Source: Diplodia intermedia (lineage: Eukaryota > Ascomycota > Dothideomycetes > Botryosphaeriales > Botryosphaeriaceae). Taken from it: 64,000 nt of DNA. Position numbers and translations under genes: made by a program. The notes beneath the pieces are model-generated. The model was not told where the DNA came from. It saw only the letters and a program-made list of their open reading frames with translations, and did no database searches. Shown here one piece after another: positions 44,255-55,468 of this stretch (within the stretch, counting starts at the first letter, position 1; every line of letters begins with the position of its first letter). The stretch is from assembly GCA_021495925.1 (NCBI GenBank), contig JAKEKT010000021.1:310001-374000 (forward strand), read 5' to 3'.

Positions 44255-47200
44255 TTAGTTCTTGCCCTTGACAAGCTCCAGGATGATATCCCTGGCCTGC
44301 TCCACTCCCTCACGAGAACCGACAATCTCAATCGCCTCGTTGCCATCGCCACCGCGGGGAACTTGGACCTTGGTGCCCGTCTTCTTGCGGATGCTGTTGA
44401 TTTGGCTGCCACCGGGGCCGACGACGAACCTGTAAAGCCTCGGGTCGGGCAGGATCAGGTAGCCCGTGCACGACGGCTTGCTCTTCTCCTCCATGGCCTT
44501 CTCCAGCATGGCCTTTGCCTTGGCAACATTCTCCGCGTTGTTTGAACGGAGGATCCACGGAATCTCTCCATCCTCGCTGTCATCAGAGCCCGACATGTTG
44601 TCCACAATATCCCAAGCGTGCGCGTCCTGGCTGGAAGAGGGGTCGTCGGTGATCAAAGGCGCGTTGCTGCCAGCGTTGGCACGGATGTTGCTGGCACCCG
44701 CAGTCGTTGGCTTGGGCGGGGGCTGCTGGCCGCCATGGTCGACCGTGACGCGGAGGTCGTTACGAAGGCGGCGGAAGAACTGGCCGTTGTCGGCAACGGC
44801 ATGGTGGAGGCGTCTGGGGACCTGGACAGTCTCGCCCTCCTGCTCCTTGATCATGCTGGCAATGTGCTCCTTGGCCTTCTCGACATCCTGAGGTTGACCG
44901 ACGATCTTGACCTGGCTACGGGCAGCACCAGTGGCCGTCTGCTTGGGTACATCGACCGTGACCTTGAACTGGGATTCCAAGTTGCGACGAGTCTCGCCGC
45001 CACGGCCGATGAGAATACGGTGCTTCTCGGGAGCGACCTCGAGGAACTCGGTGACCTGGCTATCGCGCGTGTTCACGAGGTTCTCAATAGAGGCGACGAT
45101 CTTGTCAACCACAGCAGCATTGCCCTCAACCCGAATCGTGTTCTCTTCCGACTCCGCACGGGGGAAGCGAACCATGCGGGCAAGCTCGCGGCGATCATCG
45201 GGGCCACCGGCGTTGATAACAATGTCGCGGATGTTTGCACCTATTCCTTTGATTAATCGCGCGTGAACTCTTCCATAGGATGGGCTGAAGACTTACCACC
45301 TGCACCAATCAGAGCCTTGTGGTGCTTCTTGTCAACTTCGATTGTGCGCACCACCGTCTCATCGAATGCCTTAGCCTTCTGCTCGAGGAGCTTCTTAGCA
45401 TCCTCGACCTGCTTCTTGGTGCCCTTGATCTTGATGTCAGCGCGACCCGAGGCATCGGCAACTTCGCGCGCATTGGGAACGTCAATCTGTGCACCAGTAG
45501 TAGCGCGCAGAGCATCCATCTCACGACCACCGGCGCCGATAAGAGAGGGGATCTGGCTTTGGGCGACAGAGACAATGGCCGTGTGGGAGTTGTCAATGGT
45601 CCACTGGTACAGCTCGAGCAGCTCGTCACGGGCGGCATCGGCACCCCTCTTGGGGCCCCTGATGATAACCTCGTCGGCAGCCTGGCGGCGGTTGTGGTGC
45701 GAGGCTTCAGTGCCAGCATCGGCATCGTCGTTGGCAGCAGCAGAGCGGGGGAAGTTGATGCGAACGTTGTAGCGGTCCTGGAGACGGTTGACCTGGTTAC
45801 CCTTGCCACCGATAAGATCACGGTGGAACTGGGGCTTGATCTTCAAGACGAAGGTGGCCTCGTCCTCAAGCTTCTTGCCCAAAGCAATGATGTGGGCCTT
45901 GGCAGCGTGAGCCTTGGCCTGAGGACCCTTGATCTCAACCTTGCCGTCCTGAACCTGGATGTCTACGTCAAACTCATCGCGAAGCTTCTTGATGTTCTCG
46001 CCCCGCTTGCCGATGAGAATGTTGGCAAACTTCTGGGGGTAGTCGAAGCTGATGGTGTAACCGCGCTCGAGCTCATCCTTCTTCTCCTGCTCAATGAACT
46101 CCAAGATCTTCTGGGAAAGCTCGTCGACGTCCTTGTTAGGTCCACGGATGTATACGTTATCCCTGTTGCCGCGAGAAGCTTGGGGCCTGGCGTTGCCGAA
46201 GAGCACTTGCAGGGGAATCTGATCCTGGGGTAGGCCCTGCTGCTCGCGATCAACGTAGCGGCGAATCTTGTCGTGGAACCTGTACGAGCTGAATAAGTCA
46301 GTCAATTGACGGGTCTTCATTTCCGCTAAACTTACTTCTGCGGGGCCTCGACGTCACGGCCGACGATCTGCTCCTCAGTGTTGATCTGAGAAAGGAGCTG
46401 CTTCTGAGCCTCCTGCAAGGCACGCTGGAAAGCCTGGACGTCCTGCGCGGAGGGCTGGCCACGGGGCAACTGGTACTCGGACGGCGAGCCGGGACCCTCG
46501 TACACAAGGACGAGCTGAGGCGACTCTGCATCGTCTTCGGGGAAGAGCAGGTGCACACCCTGGTCCTTCCTCAGGCCCTGGGCGGCGCGCTGGCGCAGGT
46601 GCTGGTGGTAGAACGGGTCGACGTCCACGTTGCTGAACCTACTCGGTGGGTGGCTGCTGATCAGGTTCATGATATCCATACGGGCCTTCATGCCGTTCTT
46701 TGCATCCCGCGAGTAGATCTCCCACGCGGTGGAACCGTCCTGCGACGAGGGAAGCACAATGCTGGTGTCGTGCATCCGCTCAAGCTCAGCAATAGCCTGG
46801 CGCTGCCTCAGGTAGCGGGTGAGAGCGCGGGCGTGGGCCTGAGAGTTGGCATGCTGGCGGGCAATGTCGACGTTGGTGCTCTGCATGGAGGCGGCGAGGT
46901 CCATGACCTTGTTGATACCGCTATCAAGCCTGTCAGCGGGTCCGACAATGGTAAGCATCTCAGTGTCGTCATGGCTGGGAGGCAAGATGACGGCGCATCC
47001 GGTCTCGGCAAGGAAGTCGTGCAGGGAACCGCCACGCTCGCCGATGATGAACTGATGCCTGCCGCGCTCAATGGGCATCTGGTTGATGGCGAGCTGGCGG
47101 CGGAGCTCCTCGACCTGGCGCTCGATTTCAGAGCGAGCTTCCTGGGCAGCGGCGCGGTCACCGGAGATGGAAATGGGGTAAGCAGCCTGGGGAGCAAAAG

Positions 47201-48342
47201 GCACGGGCTGGCCGGCGGGAGTGGGCTGCGGGGGAGCCCTCTCAGCCCAGGTGAAGTAGTGCGGGATTTGGACGCGGACATCGCGGCCGCCCTCGAACGA
47301 GTCGATGCGCGAGTTGTGCGGGCCGGCCAAGAAAGGGTAGTACTCGGCGGGAATGTCCTTGAGACGGAGGTTGACGGTAGAGGTGCGCTCGTCGACAATC
47401 CGCTCGATCTCCTGCTTGGCCAGAGCCGCAGCAACAGTGTCACCCTCGATGACGACGTCAATGGTCGAGCTGTCGTCCTCCTCGAAAGTGCCGTTCTCCT
47501 CCTGCTTGGGAACCTGTATGCGGGCGCCGGTGCGCTTGCTGATACCCTGGATGGTGGCGCCCTGGCGGCCAATGACGTGAGCACGGATGGAGGCGGGGAT
47601 GGTGACCTTGGTGGTTTGCTAATACTTTGTCAGCAGAGGTCCGCTTCTCGCAGATGCGGCGGCTTACCTTGGAACCAAGCTCCTTGGCGACTTCCCTCAG
47701 AGCAGAGCGCACGGCGTCCACGGGACCAGTGCCCTGGAAGACGATGTTGCCCATGTTACCGGGCTTCATCTCGACCTTGGCCTTGGACCTCCTGTTGATG
47801 TCGCGGATAACATCGGCCATGGGCTTCTTCTGCAGCTGGCGCGGGATCATCTGAGAGGGAGCAAGCGAGATGGACTCGACGTAGCGGCCGGGCAAGTTCA
47901 TGGTCTGGGGACCAGGACCGCGAACCGAGGGCGTGGTGGGGGTAGCGACTCCAGAGGCAGGCGTAGAGGCGCGCGAGGTACCGTTGCTAGCAGCAGCGCC
48001 GTTGACACCGTTGGCGCTGACCGAGGCGGGCTTGCGGCCCCAAGCAGAGGACACGGCAGCAGGAGTGTGGGCCTTGGGGGCGCCCAGGCCGGGGAACATC
48101 TCCTCGGAGGCGATGTTCAGCGGCGGGTTGGCAGGCGACTTCTTGGGGGTGTCGACATCCTGGGCCTTCTGCTTGCCGGCGGCCTTCTCAGACGGGGCGG
48201 CAGCGGGGGCGGGATGGGCGAGGTCGTCCTCGTCGGGGACTTCCTCGACGGTCGGGCGGTGCGACTCCTCCTGGGCCAGACGAGCCTCCAGCTTCTGAGC
48301 CGGGGTCTGGGCGTCTCCGTTGGTGGAAGCCTCAGCAGCCAT
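44255..48342 (-). CDS. Multi-KH-domain RNA-binding protein (vigilin/Scp160 family), four exons
   Basis: The exons, in coding order, are 48342-47668, 47618-46336, 46279-45297 and 45240-44255 (introns of 49, 56 and 56 nt), giving 1308 residues. Eight GxxG loops can be counted: VIGRQGATI, IIGERGGSL, LIGKRGENI, LIGGKGNQV, LIGAGGREM, LIGAGGANI, LIGRGGETR and VVGPGGSQI, plus degenerate KH copies. The third intron splits one loop (LIGAG/GANI), which confirms the join. The N-terminal 150 residues are Ala/Pro/Ser-rich and disordered. The family binds mRNA at ER-associated polysomes and in yeast (Scp160) affects translation and ploidy. The ATG at 48342 begins MAAEAS; a 12-codon open extension upstream has no ATG. 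No signal peptide. Confidence 0.93.
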
Positions 48343-49560
48343 AGTGAACCAGATCCGATGCCGGGTGTACGACGACAATGACGACGGGGCGGGGAAGGAG
48401 GGCGACGAGCACGGCGTCCAGCAGGGTTTGGAGCGAGGCTATAAGGTGGCGGTCGAAGTCAGGCCGCTGGGAAAAGCTGTTAGCGAGGGGAAAAGAGTGG
48501 GAGCGTGGCACGTACAATTTGGGAACTGGCTGGAAAGGGCGGGCGAGGGCGGAGGCTCGCAGTGGCGGCGGCGCGGCGGAAGTAAGGCACGGGCGGTGGA
48601 GATTGTCGAGAGTGGTGCGGGCTATGCGATTGCCATGCTCCGTCGGGGGGTGCGGATTGGAGGGCGAGGGCGCGCGAGGCTGATGGCACGATGGTCGGTG
48701 AGGAGAGCGGGCGAGGTTCGAGTGGAAAGTTCGAGCTCAGGTGGCTTCTTGCCCGCCATTGGCTGCGGCCTCGAGATCCCCAGATTCCGCCCCGGCCGCG
48801 CCATGGAACAGCCGTCCACCGCGCCAATGGCTGCGAAGAGCGGTAACGGGCCCTCGTGCCTGCAATTGAGCGCGCGCACACCTGGCATCTGTGCAATTTG
48901 CCCCCAAACCGCCCTCGTGCTGTGCTACGCGCTGGGAATTTCCACACACGGGCCACAGGAGTCACGCCGCGCCCGAGTCACTGCGCGCCCGGTCGCTGCA
49001 GCCCGCCCAACACGCTGCCCGCCCACCTCGCCTCTCGCCATCTCGTAACCCACGACCTCCATCGAGCCCGTCTCACGGATGCTCGTGGATCCCACGTATC
49101 AGGGCAGTCGCAATGCCCTTGTGGGGTTTCCTCTCATGTCGACATTGACGTACGAATGCTTGATCCGACTGTCTACACGGGAGCAATGCGGTGACTTCGA
49201 GAAAGACAGAAGGCGTCTACTTCTCCGAGATGTCGCGAGAGTGTGTGGAGGAGACAGATGCTGAGTTTTCTACTTGTGTGGGTAGTTGAAGAGGAGGTCC
49301 GGACGTAAAAGCCTACATATGCATCGGGACATCTTCTTCAACGACCTATGGGGGACTACGGTGGAAAGGCGTGGAAGAGCCAGGTCGGCGATTCGCGGTG
49401 CCGACAGGTAGGTAGGGTCGTGGCTGCCAAACCGAGCAGTCGCCCTCATGCGCTTGCCCGTTTTGGCGCCGAGTCGAAGGCCACAGATATTTCTTCCTCT
49501 CATCTGCGCTCTTCCTTCTTTCCTCCACACACAGTCTGAACAGCAGCAAGTTCCGACACG
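48343..49560. other. Divergent intergenic region (KH gene / dynamin-like gene)
   Basis: 1.2 kb with both promoters. It is GC-rich at 48.4-48.9 kb. The last 60 bp before 49561 are C/T-rich and A-rich leader sequence. No gene was seen. Confidence 0.5.
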
Positions 49561-51879
49561 ATGACCGCCATGCCCAAGAAGAAGAAGACCAGGTTTGAGG
49601 CCACTCATCCCTACAGACCCAGCAAGCGGACACGCCGCACTGATCCCGCCCGTTCAGCAGTTTCCAAAACTCCGGGCAATCGGCCGGGCAAGAAGTCCTC
49701 TGCTCACATGCAGGCTTCCGCAAAGTTCAGCGCCTTTCAGAGCGACAGCATGCGCTCTCTTCTCAGTGTTGTCGACGAGCTGCGCCGTGTCGGCCTCAAC
49801 CATGTTCTGTCGCTTCCACAGCTTGTCGTGTGCGGCGACCAGTCTTCGGGCAAGAGCTCCGTCCTCGAGGCCATGACGCGCATCCCGTTTCCCCGCGACG
49901 CCATGCTCTGCACTCGTTTCGCCACCGAAGTCATTCTCTGTCGTGACGCCGAGCAGTTCATTACAGCCAAGATCGTCCCTGGTGAGACTGACTCCACTGC
50001 GCACCGCGACAAGCTCTTGGCCTTTCGGAAGTCCATCACCGACTTTTCCGAGCTTCCAGCTCTCATACGCGAGGCCACAAAGCTTATGGAGAGCGCTGAT
50101 CCTGGTGGCAACACCCTGCAGATGACAGCCTTCTTCAGCGATATGCTCAGCATTACAGTCTCGGGACCCGAAGTCTCTCCGCTCACCCTTGTAGATCTTC
50201 CTGGGCTCATCCACACTGAGACTGCGTCACAGAGCAAGCACGATATCGAGTTCATTGATCGTCTAGTTCAAGACTATATCGCCAACCCGCGCTCCATTAT
50301 CTTGGCTGTGGTTTCCGCGAAGCATGATTATGCAAACCAGATCATCCTACAAAAGGCTCGTGGTGTCGATCCCCATGGATCTAGGACTCTCGGCATCATC
50401 ACCAAGCCCGATTGCCTCGATGAAGGCTCTGCCGAAGAGCAGCAGTGGACTGCTCTTGCGAAGAACGAGGACATCCACTTCAAGTTGGGTTGGCACATGC
50501 TCAGGAACCGCGCCCAGATCGAGAGTCTCTCCACCTTCGACGAGCGTGATAGCACCGAGAAGGCTTTTTTCGAGCACAGGCCTATCTACCGCGACATGGA
50601 CAAGGACACTCTCGGCATTGGTCCCCTTTGCAAGCGTCTCACTCGCTTGCTCCTCGCCCACCTGAAGCGTGAGATGCCCAAACTGAATGACGAATTGAAA
50701 GCGGAGCTGGCCAAGGCATCGCAGCGCTTGGCTGTCTTGGGTGGGCAGAGGGAGGCTGTGCAGGACATGCGAGCTTTTCTAATGGAATCTGGCACGAAGT
50801 GCAACGGCCTTATCACTGACGCCCTTAACGGCCAATACAACGACGATTTCTTTCGTGACGGCACCGACGCCGTCTCAGAGCCTGTCATGCTTGAGAAGCT
50901 TCGGTCCACGCTCCGATACCACAACGGTCAATTTGCCCGTCTGATGCTGGTTTTCGGTGCGAAGTACAAGTTCAACGGTGTCCCTTCGGAGATTGTGGAT
51001 ATCATCGGCAAGGAGAAGCATGTTGACATCGACGACCGGCTTGATTACATGTACCTGGCCGCGAAGCTCCAGAAGGTTTTGACGCGCAGTGAAGCCATCT
51101 CCTGGGCTTACGCCAACATGGTGGCTTGTCGCGGTGAAGAGCTACCTGGTACTGTCAGCGTGGCCCTCATGAAGGAGCTCTTCTGGGAGCAGAGTTCCAA
51201 CTGGAAGGCCATCACGCTCTCGTACATTGACGTCATTGCGAAGCTTGTCCAGGAATTCTTGACCAGGCTCATTCAGCACGTCATGCCGCCCGAGGTCGCA
51301 GAGCGGGTTTCCAAGTGGAAGATCCCATCGAGCGTGGCCTCGCAAAAGGACAATGCCATCGCGGAACTGGACCGCATTGCCAAGGACAACCGTAGTACAC
51401 CCATGACGTACAACCACTACTACACCGACATGATTCAAAAGATCCGCCACCAGAAGTTTATGGCCAGGGCCAAGGGCATCACTGACTCGAAATCGTACCA
51501 CATTTATGGTCCTGCCCCTGGCACAAGCGTGAAGGTTATCACTCCCGAGATTTGGCTGAACGCCCTCAACAAGCAAGGTATTGAGCAAGACATGGACAAG
51601 TTCACGGCGGAAGAGGCTCTCGACAGCCTGATGGCACTGTACAAAGACAAGCTGAAGAACTTCATCGCCCGCGTCGCCGAGGAGGTCATCGAGCGCCACC
51701 TCGTCGCGCCTCTGGTCGACTCTCCGGTCTCACCCGTCACTCTCATGAAGCTTTCAGACGACGAGGTTCGCTACCTTGCCGCCGAGCCTGAACATGTCCG
51801 CACCGAGCGTGCCCAGCTGTTGGCGATGAAAGACAGCCTTGAGGAGGGCAAGAAGGCCTTCGCTCGCGCCCTGATCTGA
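49561..51879 (+). CDS. Dynamin-superfamily GTPase (Mx/Vps1-like fungal clade), intronless
   Basis: A single exon of 772 residues. The GTPase motifs are intact: G1 GDQSSGKSS (92-100), G2 Thr in MLCTRFATEV, G3 DLPGL (212-216) and G4 TKPD (281-284). They are followed by a middle/stalk domain (helical, 330-640) and a C-terminal GED-like helical region ending FARALI. No PH domain or Pro-rich tail is present, so it is not a classical dynamin. The layout fits the Mx-like/Vps1-like fungal dynamins, which are expanded in filamentous ascomycetes and poorly characterised. The first 60 residues are strongly basic (PKKKKTR, RPSKRTRRT, RPGKKS), resembling a nuclear localisation signal. A second ATG nine bases downstream starts directly at PKKKK. 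Confidence 0.9.
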   Translation: MTAMPKKKKTRFEATHPYRPSKRTRRTDPARSAVSKTPGNRPGKKSSAHMQASAKFSAFQSDSMRSLLSVVDELRRVGLNHVLSLPQLVVCGDQSSGKSSVLEAMTRIPFPRDAMLCTRFATEVILCRDAEQFITAKIVPGETDSTAHRDKLLAFRKSITDFSELPALIREATKLMESADPGGNTLQMTAFFSDMLSITVSGPEVSPLTLVDLPGLIHTETASQSKHDIEFIDRLVQDYIANPRSIILAVVSAKHDYANQIILQKARGVDPHGSRTLGIITKPDCLDEGSAEEQQWTALAKNEDIHFKLGWHMLRNRAQIESLSTFDERDSTEKAFFEHRPIYRDMDKDTLGIGPLCKRLTRLLLAHLKREMPKLNDELKAELAKASQRLAVLGGQREAVQDMRAFLMESGTKCNGLITDALNGQYNDDFFRDGTDAVSEPVMLEKLRSTLRYHNGQFARLMLVFGAKYKFNGVPSEIVDIIGKEKHVDIDDRLDYMYLAAKLQKVLTRSEAISWAYANMVACRGEELPGTVSVALMKELFWEQSSNWKAITLSYIDVIAKLVQEFLTRLIQHVMPPEVAERVSKWKIPSSVASQKDNAIAELDRIAKDNRSTPMTYNHYYTDMIQKIRHQKFMARAKGITDSKSYHIYGPAPGTSVKVITPEIWLNALNKQGIEQDMDKFTAEEALDSLMALYKDKLKNFIARVAEEVIERHLVAPLVDSPVSPVTLMKLSDDEVRYLAAEPEHVRTERAQLLAMKDSLEEGKKAFARALI

Positions 51880-53557
51880 TAGGGATATGTCCATGCTCAC
51901 ATTCGGGCTAGGGTATCTACGAATGGTGAAGGATTGGAATCTCACGTAGGTAGTCAAGTCCTACATCTGGATCTAGTCATCCAATTCCAATTCTCAAATC
52001 CACCTCCGAATGCTTACGTGAACTGCCTGCCTATATGAAGAACGCATTGCCTTTCCCAGAGCAAAGAAGCAAAAGAGCCATGCAATCCACTGTGACCATA
52101 CCACTGCGCCGCACCACCACCACCCCCATCTGCACACCCTAACCCCACTCACACCAATCAGCCAAAGGCGGTGAATGTGCGGTAGCGCGAACACATCTCG
52201 CCACCGTTCGCCAACCAACCGACCCCTCCCCCTTTCGCCCCTCCAAGGCCCAGACCACTCTCGATCCTCGCACCCCCCCTATCTTCCCCACATGATCTTT
52301 TGAAACGAAACGGAAACGAGACGCAAGTCCCTGCACCGCCACAACCAAAAAGAGAAAATCCCATATATCGACTCCACTCGCCAAGAGATTACCCACCCCC
52401 CCCCTGTCCTAAATATATATACACCTCTCCCCCGTTTCAAACCCTGTCGATCCTCGACCGAAAAACAAGGGTCCCGGCAAATCACTTGCATGGCGGCGCA
52501 TGATGAACGATATTTGGTGCGAGATGCATGGATGATGGGGGCCCCGGCGCGGTCATAGCTCCCTTGCCGTCATTTAACGTGCCGAACCTGGCTGGAGGAA
52601 GAGAGGAATGCATGCCGTCGACCCTGTTTACGGACGGCAGTTGATCGGGATATGCGGCAGTTGGTGGCTGGGAGCCGTTTGCGGCGGTGCCTGGTCCCTT
52701 TTGTTGACGGAAACGGGCATCGGGAGGGGGGGTTTTTTATTTCTCGTGTCGCCATGTGGGAATGATGACGCAGGGCTGATGGTGCGCGCGCGCGCGCTCG
52801 CGCCGAGCGATCCATATGGTCTCGGATTGAGATGGTCACGACGGAAAAGTCTGAGCACACATCCAGAACGCGTTTCATTCCCATTCGCGGCAGAGGACAT
52901 GCCCGCTGTTTACGTACATCTATACCGAAACAGGGCATTATCCATGCTACTTACAATAATGAGAACGGTTTGCTGTAGTACGTGCGGCCGCCGCGGTGAT
53001 GATGATGGCCACCGCGAGCAGTCCTACGTCTCACGCAAACGCTGTGCAGGAAATGAGAAAAAAGGAAAATCAAGACATAGCCGTTGAGTCGGTCTATGCG
53101 ATGCCGCGGTAAAGGGAAAGAGACAGACCGAGGTGACGAAGGTCAAACGCAAACGATGACGCTTGCAAAAAAGAGTACAAACAGGACAAAAAAGGACAAA
53201 AACGGACAAGATGATAATAACACACGAACGAACAAAACCAAACAAGCGATCTAGGTCCCGCCAGAACGCCGCGCCAAAGGAGAGACGAGCAAGAAACGAA
53301 ATGAGAACGGTCTGCTGGAAGACCAAGACATAATTCTAAGGAAGCGTGCTGCCGCCTGATCCCATGCGCCGTTCTGATGCAGACATGTACAAATGCAATG
53401 GAAGACAAGTGATTTTAAGGAGTGACTGACCCGATTGACTGACCTGGATTTTGCTGGCTAGCATTTACCTGCGGTGGTGTCGTATGTATGTATGAGAAGC
53501 TGGTATGTACCATGTATGTGTAGTGGCCCGGTTCTTTTGGTGGTTGGAATTAGTCGA
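51880..53557. other. Long convergent spacer between dynamin-like gene and SWF1
   Basis: 1.7 kb between two convergent stops, longer than two 3'UTRs usually need. It has C-rich tracts around 52.2-52.4 kb, an ATATATATA run at 52.41 kb, a CGCGCGCG run at 52.79 kb and GTAT repeats at 53.48 kb. Open frames are short. No gene was recognised. Confidence 0.5.
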
Positions 53558-55107
53558 TTACCCTTGCAAAACATCCTCAAGGTTATCCCAGAATCCCAGA
53601 TCGTAGATGTTATCAATGTCGGCGAGACTCCACACGCGCTTCCAGCTCTCTTCGTCCACAAGACCTGTCAATTGCTGCGGAACTTCGCGAGGGGGCTCGC
53701 CGTCGCCGGTTCGGACAAGGACCTGGCAGGGGCTGTTGGGCCAACGCGTCGTGTTGGTGCTGGCATGGATCTTGTTGTCATCCGAGCCGTAGCCGCTGTC
53801 CGAGCCAGCGTTCTTCTCCGCTTGACTGCTCTCGCGGGCAATGCGCCTGCCGACTTCGCCGGACGTGAAGCCGAATTCGGCAAAGCTGTTGGAGGTGGCG
53901 CGGGCGCGGGAATGGGCGTAGCGGCCGCCGCGAGTGCTGGAGTGGCCGCGCTGGCTGCCAGGGCGCTCGCTGGAGTTGGAGGAGCCCCAGAGCTTGCCGG
54001 CATAGATGTGGCCTTCGCGCATTTGGTCGCGCAGGTCGGCCCATTTGCTCGCCTCGTTGGTGGTCATGCCAGCCCAGATCAGGTATGTGTGGTAGGCCAG
54101 CAAGCCGAGGGGAAGAGGCCAGGTAAGCGCAGCCAAAAGACCGACGCCCAGAATGCTCAAGCCGCCCACCTTTATGCTCTCAACCATTACGGTGTTCAGG
54201 TCCTCGCGGAAGCCCAGGAGGCGCAGTTTCCACGGCGCCCAGCCGCTGAGCAGACCGGCGGGGAAGGCATGGTCATAGTGGGTGAAGCGGTCGTAGACCT
54301 GGGGATACAGATAGACAATCAGGGCCAGGTAGGCGCCGTACAGGAGGACGAGCGTGGTGCTCAGCAGCAGGGCGAGGAACCAGCGGTAGTTCTCACGGCC
54401 GACGCAGTTGTTGACCCAGATGCAGTGGTGGTCCATGCGCGCGACACATGTCTTGCAGATGGGACAGTGCTTGCTGCGCGCGGGCTTGGGCAGGTGACAT
54501 GTGCGGCACGTCATGTTGGGGTGGTATAGGATGTGGTCGTACGGGTACGCCTGCATCTGGGAGGCGTGGTTCGCGGCATTGATGGCGGTGTTGGGGCGCG
54601 TGGTGGCGGCCAGGTAGGTGAAGACATAGGGCGCGGGCAGCACGAGCGGGATGAGCAGGCGGTGGTAGACGGGGAAGCGGGTGTAGGCGTTGAAGAGGAG
54701 CAGGCCCGAGGCGGCGGTGAGCAGGCCGAGGAAGAAGATCTGGCCTGGTTAGCAGCGGCGCGGAGGGCTGCACTCGCCGGGCAGCGGCGGCGGGGCAGTG
54801 GATACGCACCAGGACCAGGGGATGCTTCTCGTAGAGCAGGTAGTGCCAGGTGCGGGTGGTGTACTTGTAGATCCGGCCGCCGGTGACGAGGCCGTCCAGA
54901 CGGCGCAGCAGGGCGGGGAAGTGCACCCAGATCAAGCGGTGCAGGAATCCGATCGGGGTTTTGCTGCACAATTAGCTGGCGACGCGGGCGGACGGGGCGG
55001 GCGACGCACCGGAAGACGGGCAGACGGCCAAAGAAAACGGTGAAGACCAGGAACGAGAGAGCGGCGATGGCGATGACGATATGCTGCAGCGGAGGAACCT
55101 CCATCAT
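53558..55107 (-). CDS. SWF1: Palmitoyltransferase SWF1 (DHHC protein acyltransferase), three exons
   Basis: The exons, in coding order, are 55107-55010, 54963-54810 and 54739-53558 (introns of 46 and 70 nt), giving 477 residues. The second intron uses the acceptor GGCCAG, so that PLVL joins IFFLGLL. The Cys-rich DHHC domain spans about residues 161-205: CRTCHLPKPARSKHCPICKTC, then DHHC (187-190) and WVNNCVGRENYRWF, the form typical of SWF1. TM segments are predicted near residues 8-28, 85-103, 108-128, 200-222 and 245-270. Residues 300-440 are a Ser/Arg/Gly-rich cytosolic tail. Swf1 palmitoylates juxtamembrane cysteines of SNAREs and other ER/Golgi membrane proteins. Start alternatives are the two adjacent ATGs at 55107 and 55104. 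It is divergent with RAP1 across 361 bp. Confidence 0.92.
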
Positions 55108-55468
55108 GGCGGCATGGGCGGGGAGCTGCTGCACGCTGGACGGTTCAAAGCATGCGCATACCGTGGAGTCGTCCGGGATGGCAGCGGAGTTGACGAGGCT
55201 CAGGAGAGGCTGCGCTGCGGAACGCGCGGCTCATTTTGTGGTCGGCTAGTCCGGGAGATGGGCGCCCTAGGTGGTGGAGCAGAGCGCGCTGCACCGCCGC
55301 ACCCAGCCGGCCCGCAGGGAGGAGCACTAAGCTCGGGGCCGTGTCGCAGGCCCGCAGCCCTGTCGCCGCTGCCACGCGTCGTGCCAGTGCGCTGCCTCGC
55401 GACGCGTCCCCGCACAACCACCACCACCCCGAGCCTGCCTCTGCATCCGCCGCCCGGGCGCCGCCGCC
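55108..55468. promoter_or_regulatory. Shared bidirectional promoter of SWF1 and RAP1
   Basis: 361 bp separate the two start codons on opposite strands, so both promoters and leaders overlap here. It is GC-rich with no TATA box, as expected for housekeeping genes. Confidence 0.55.
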
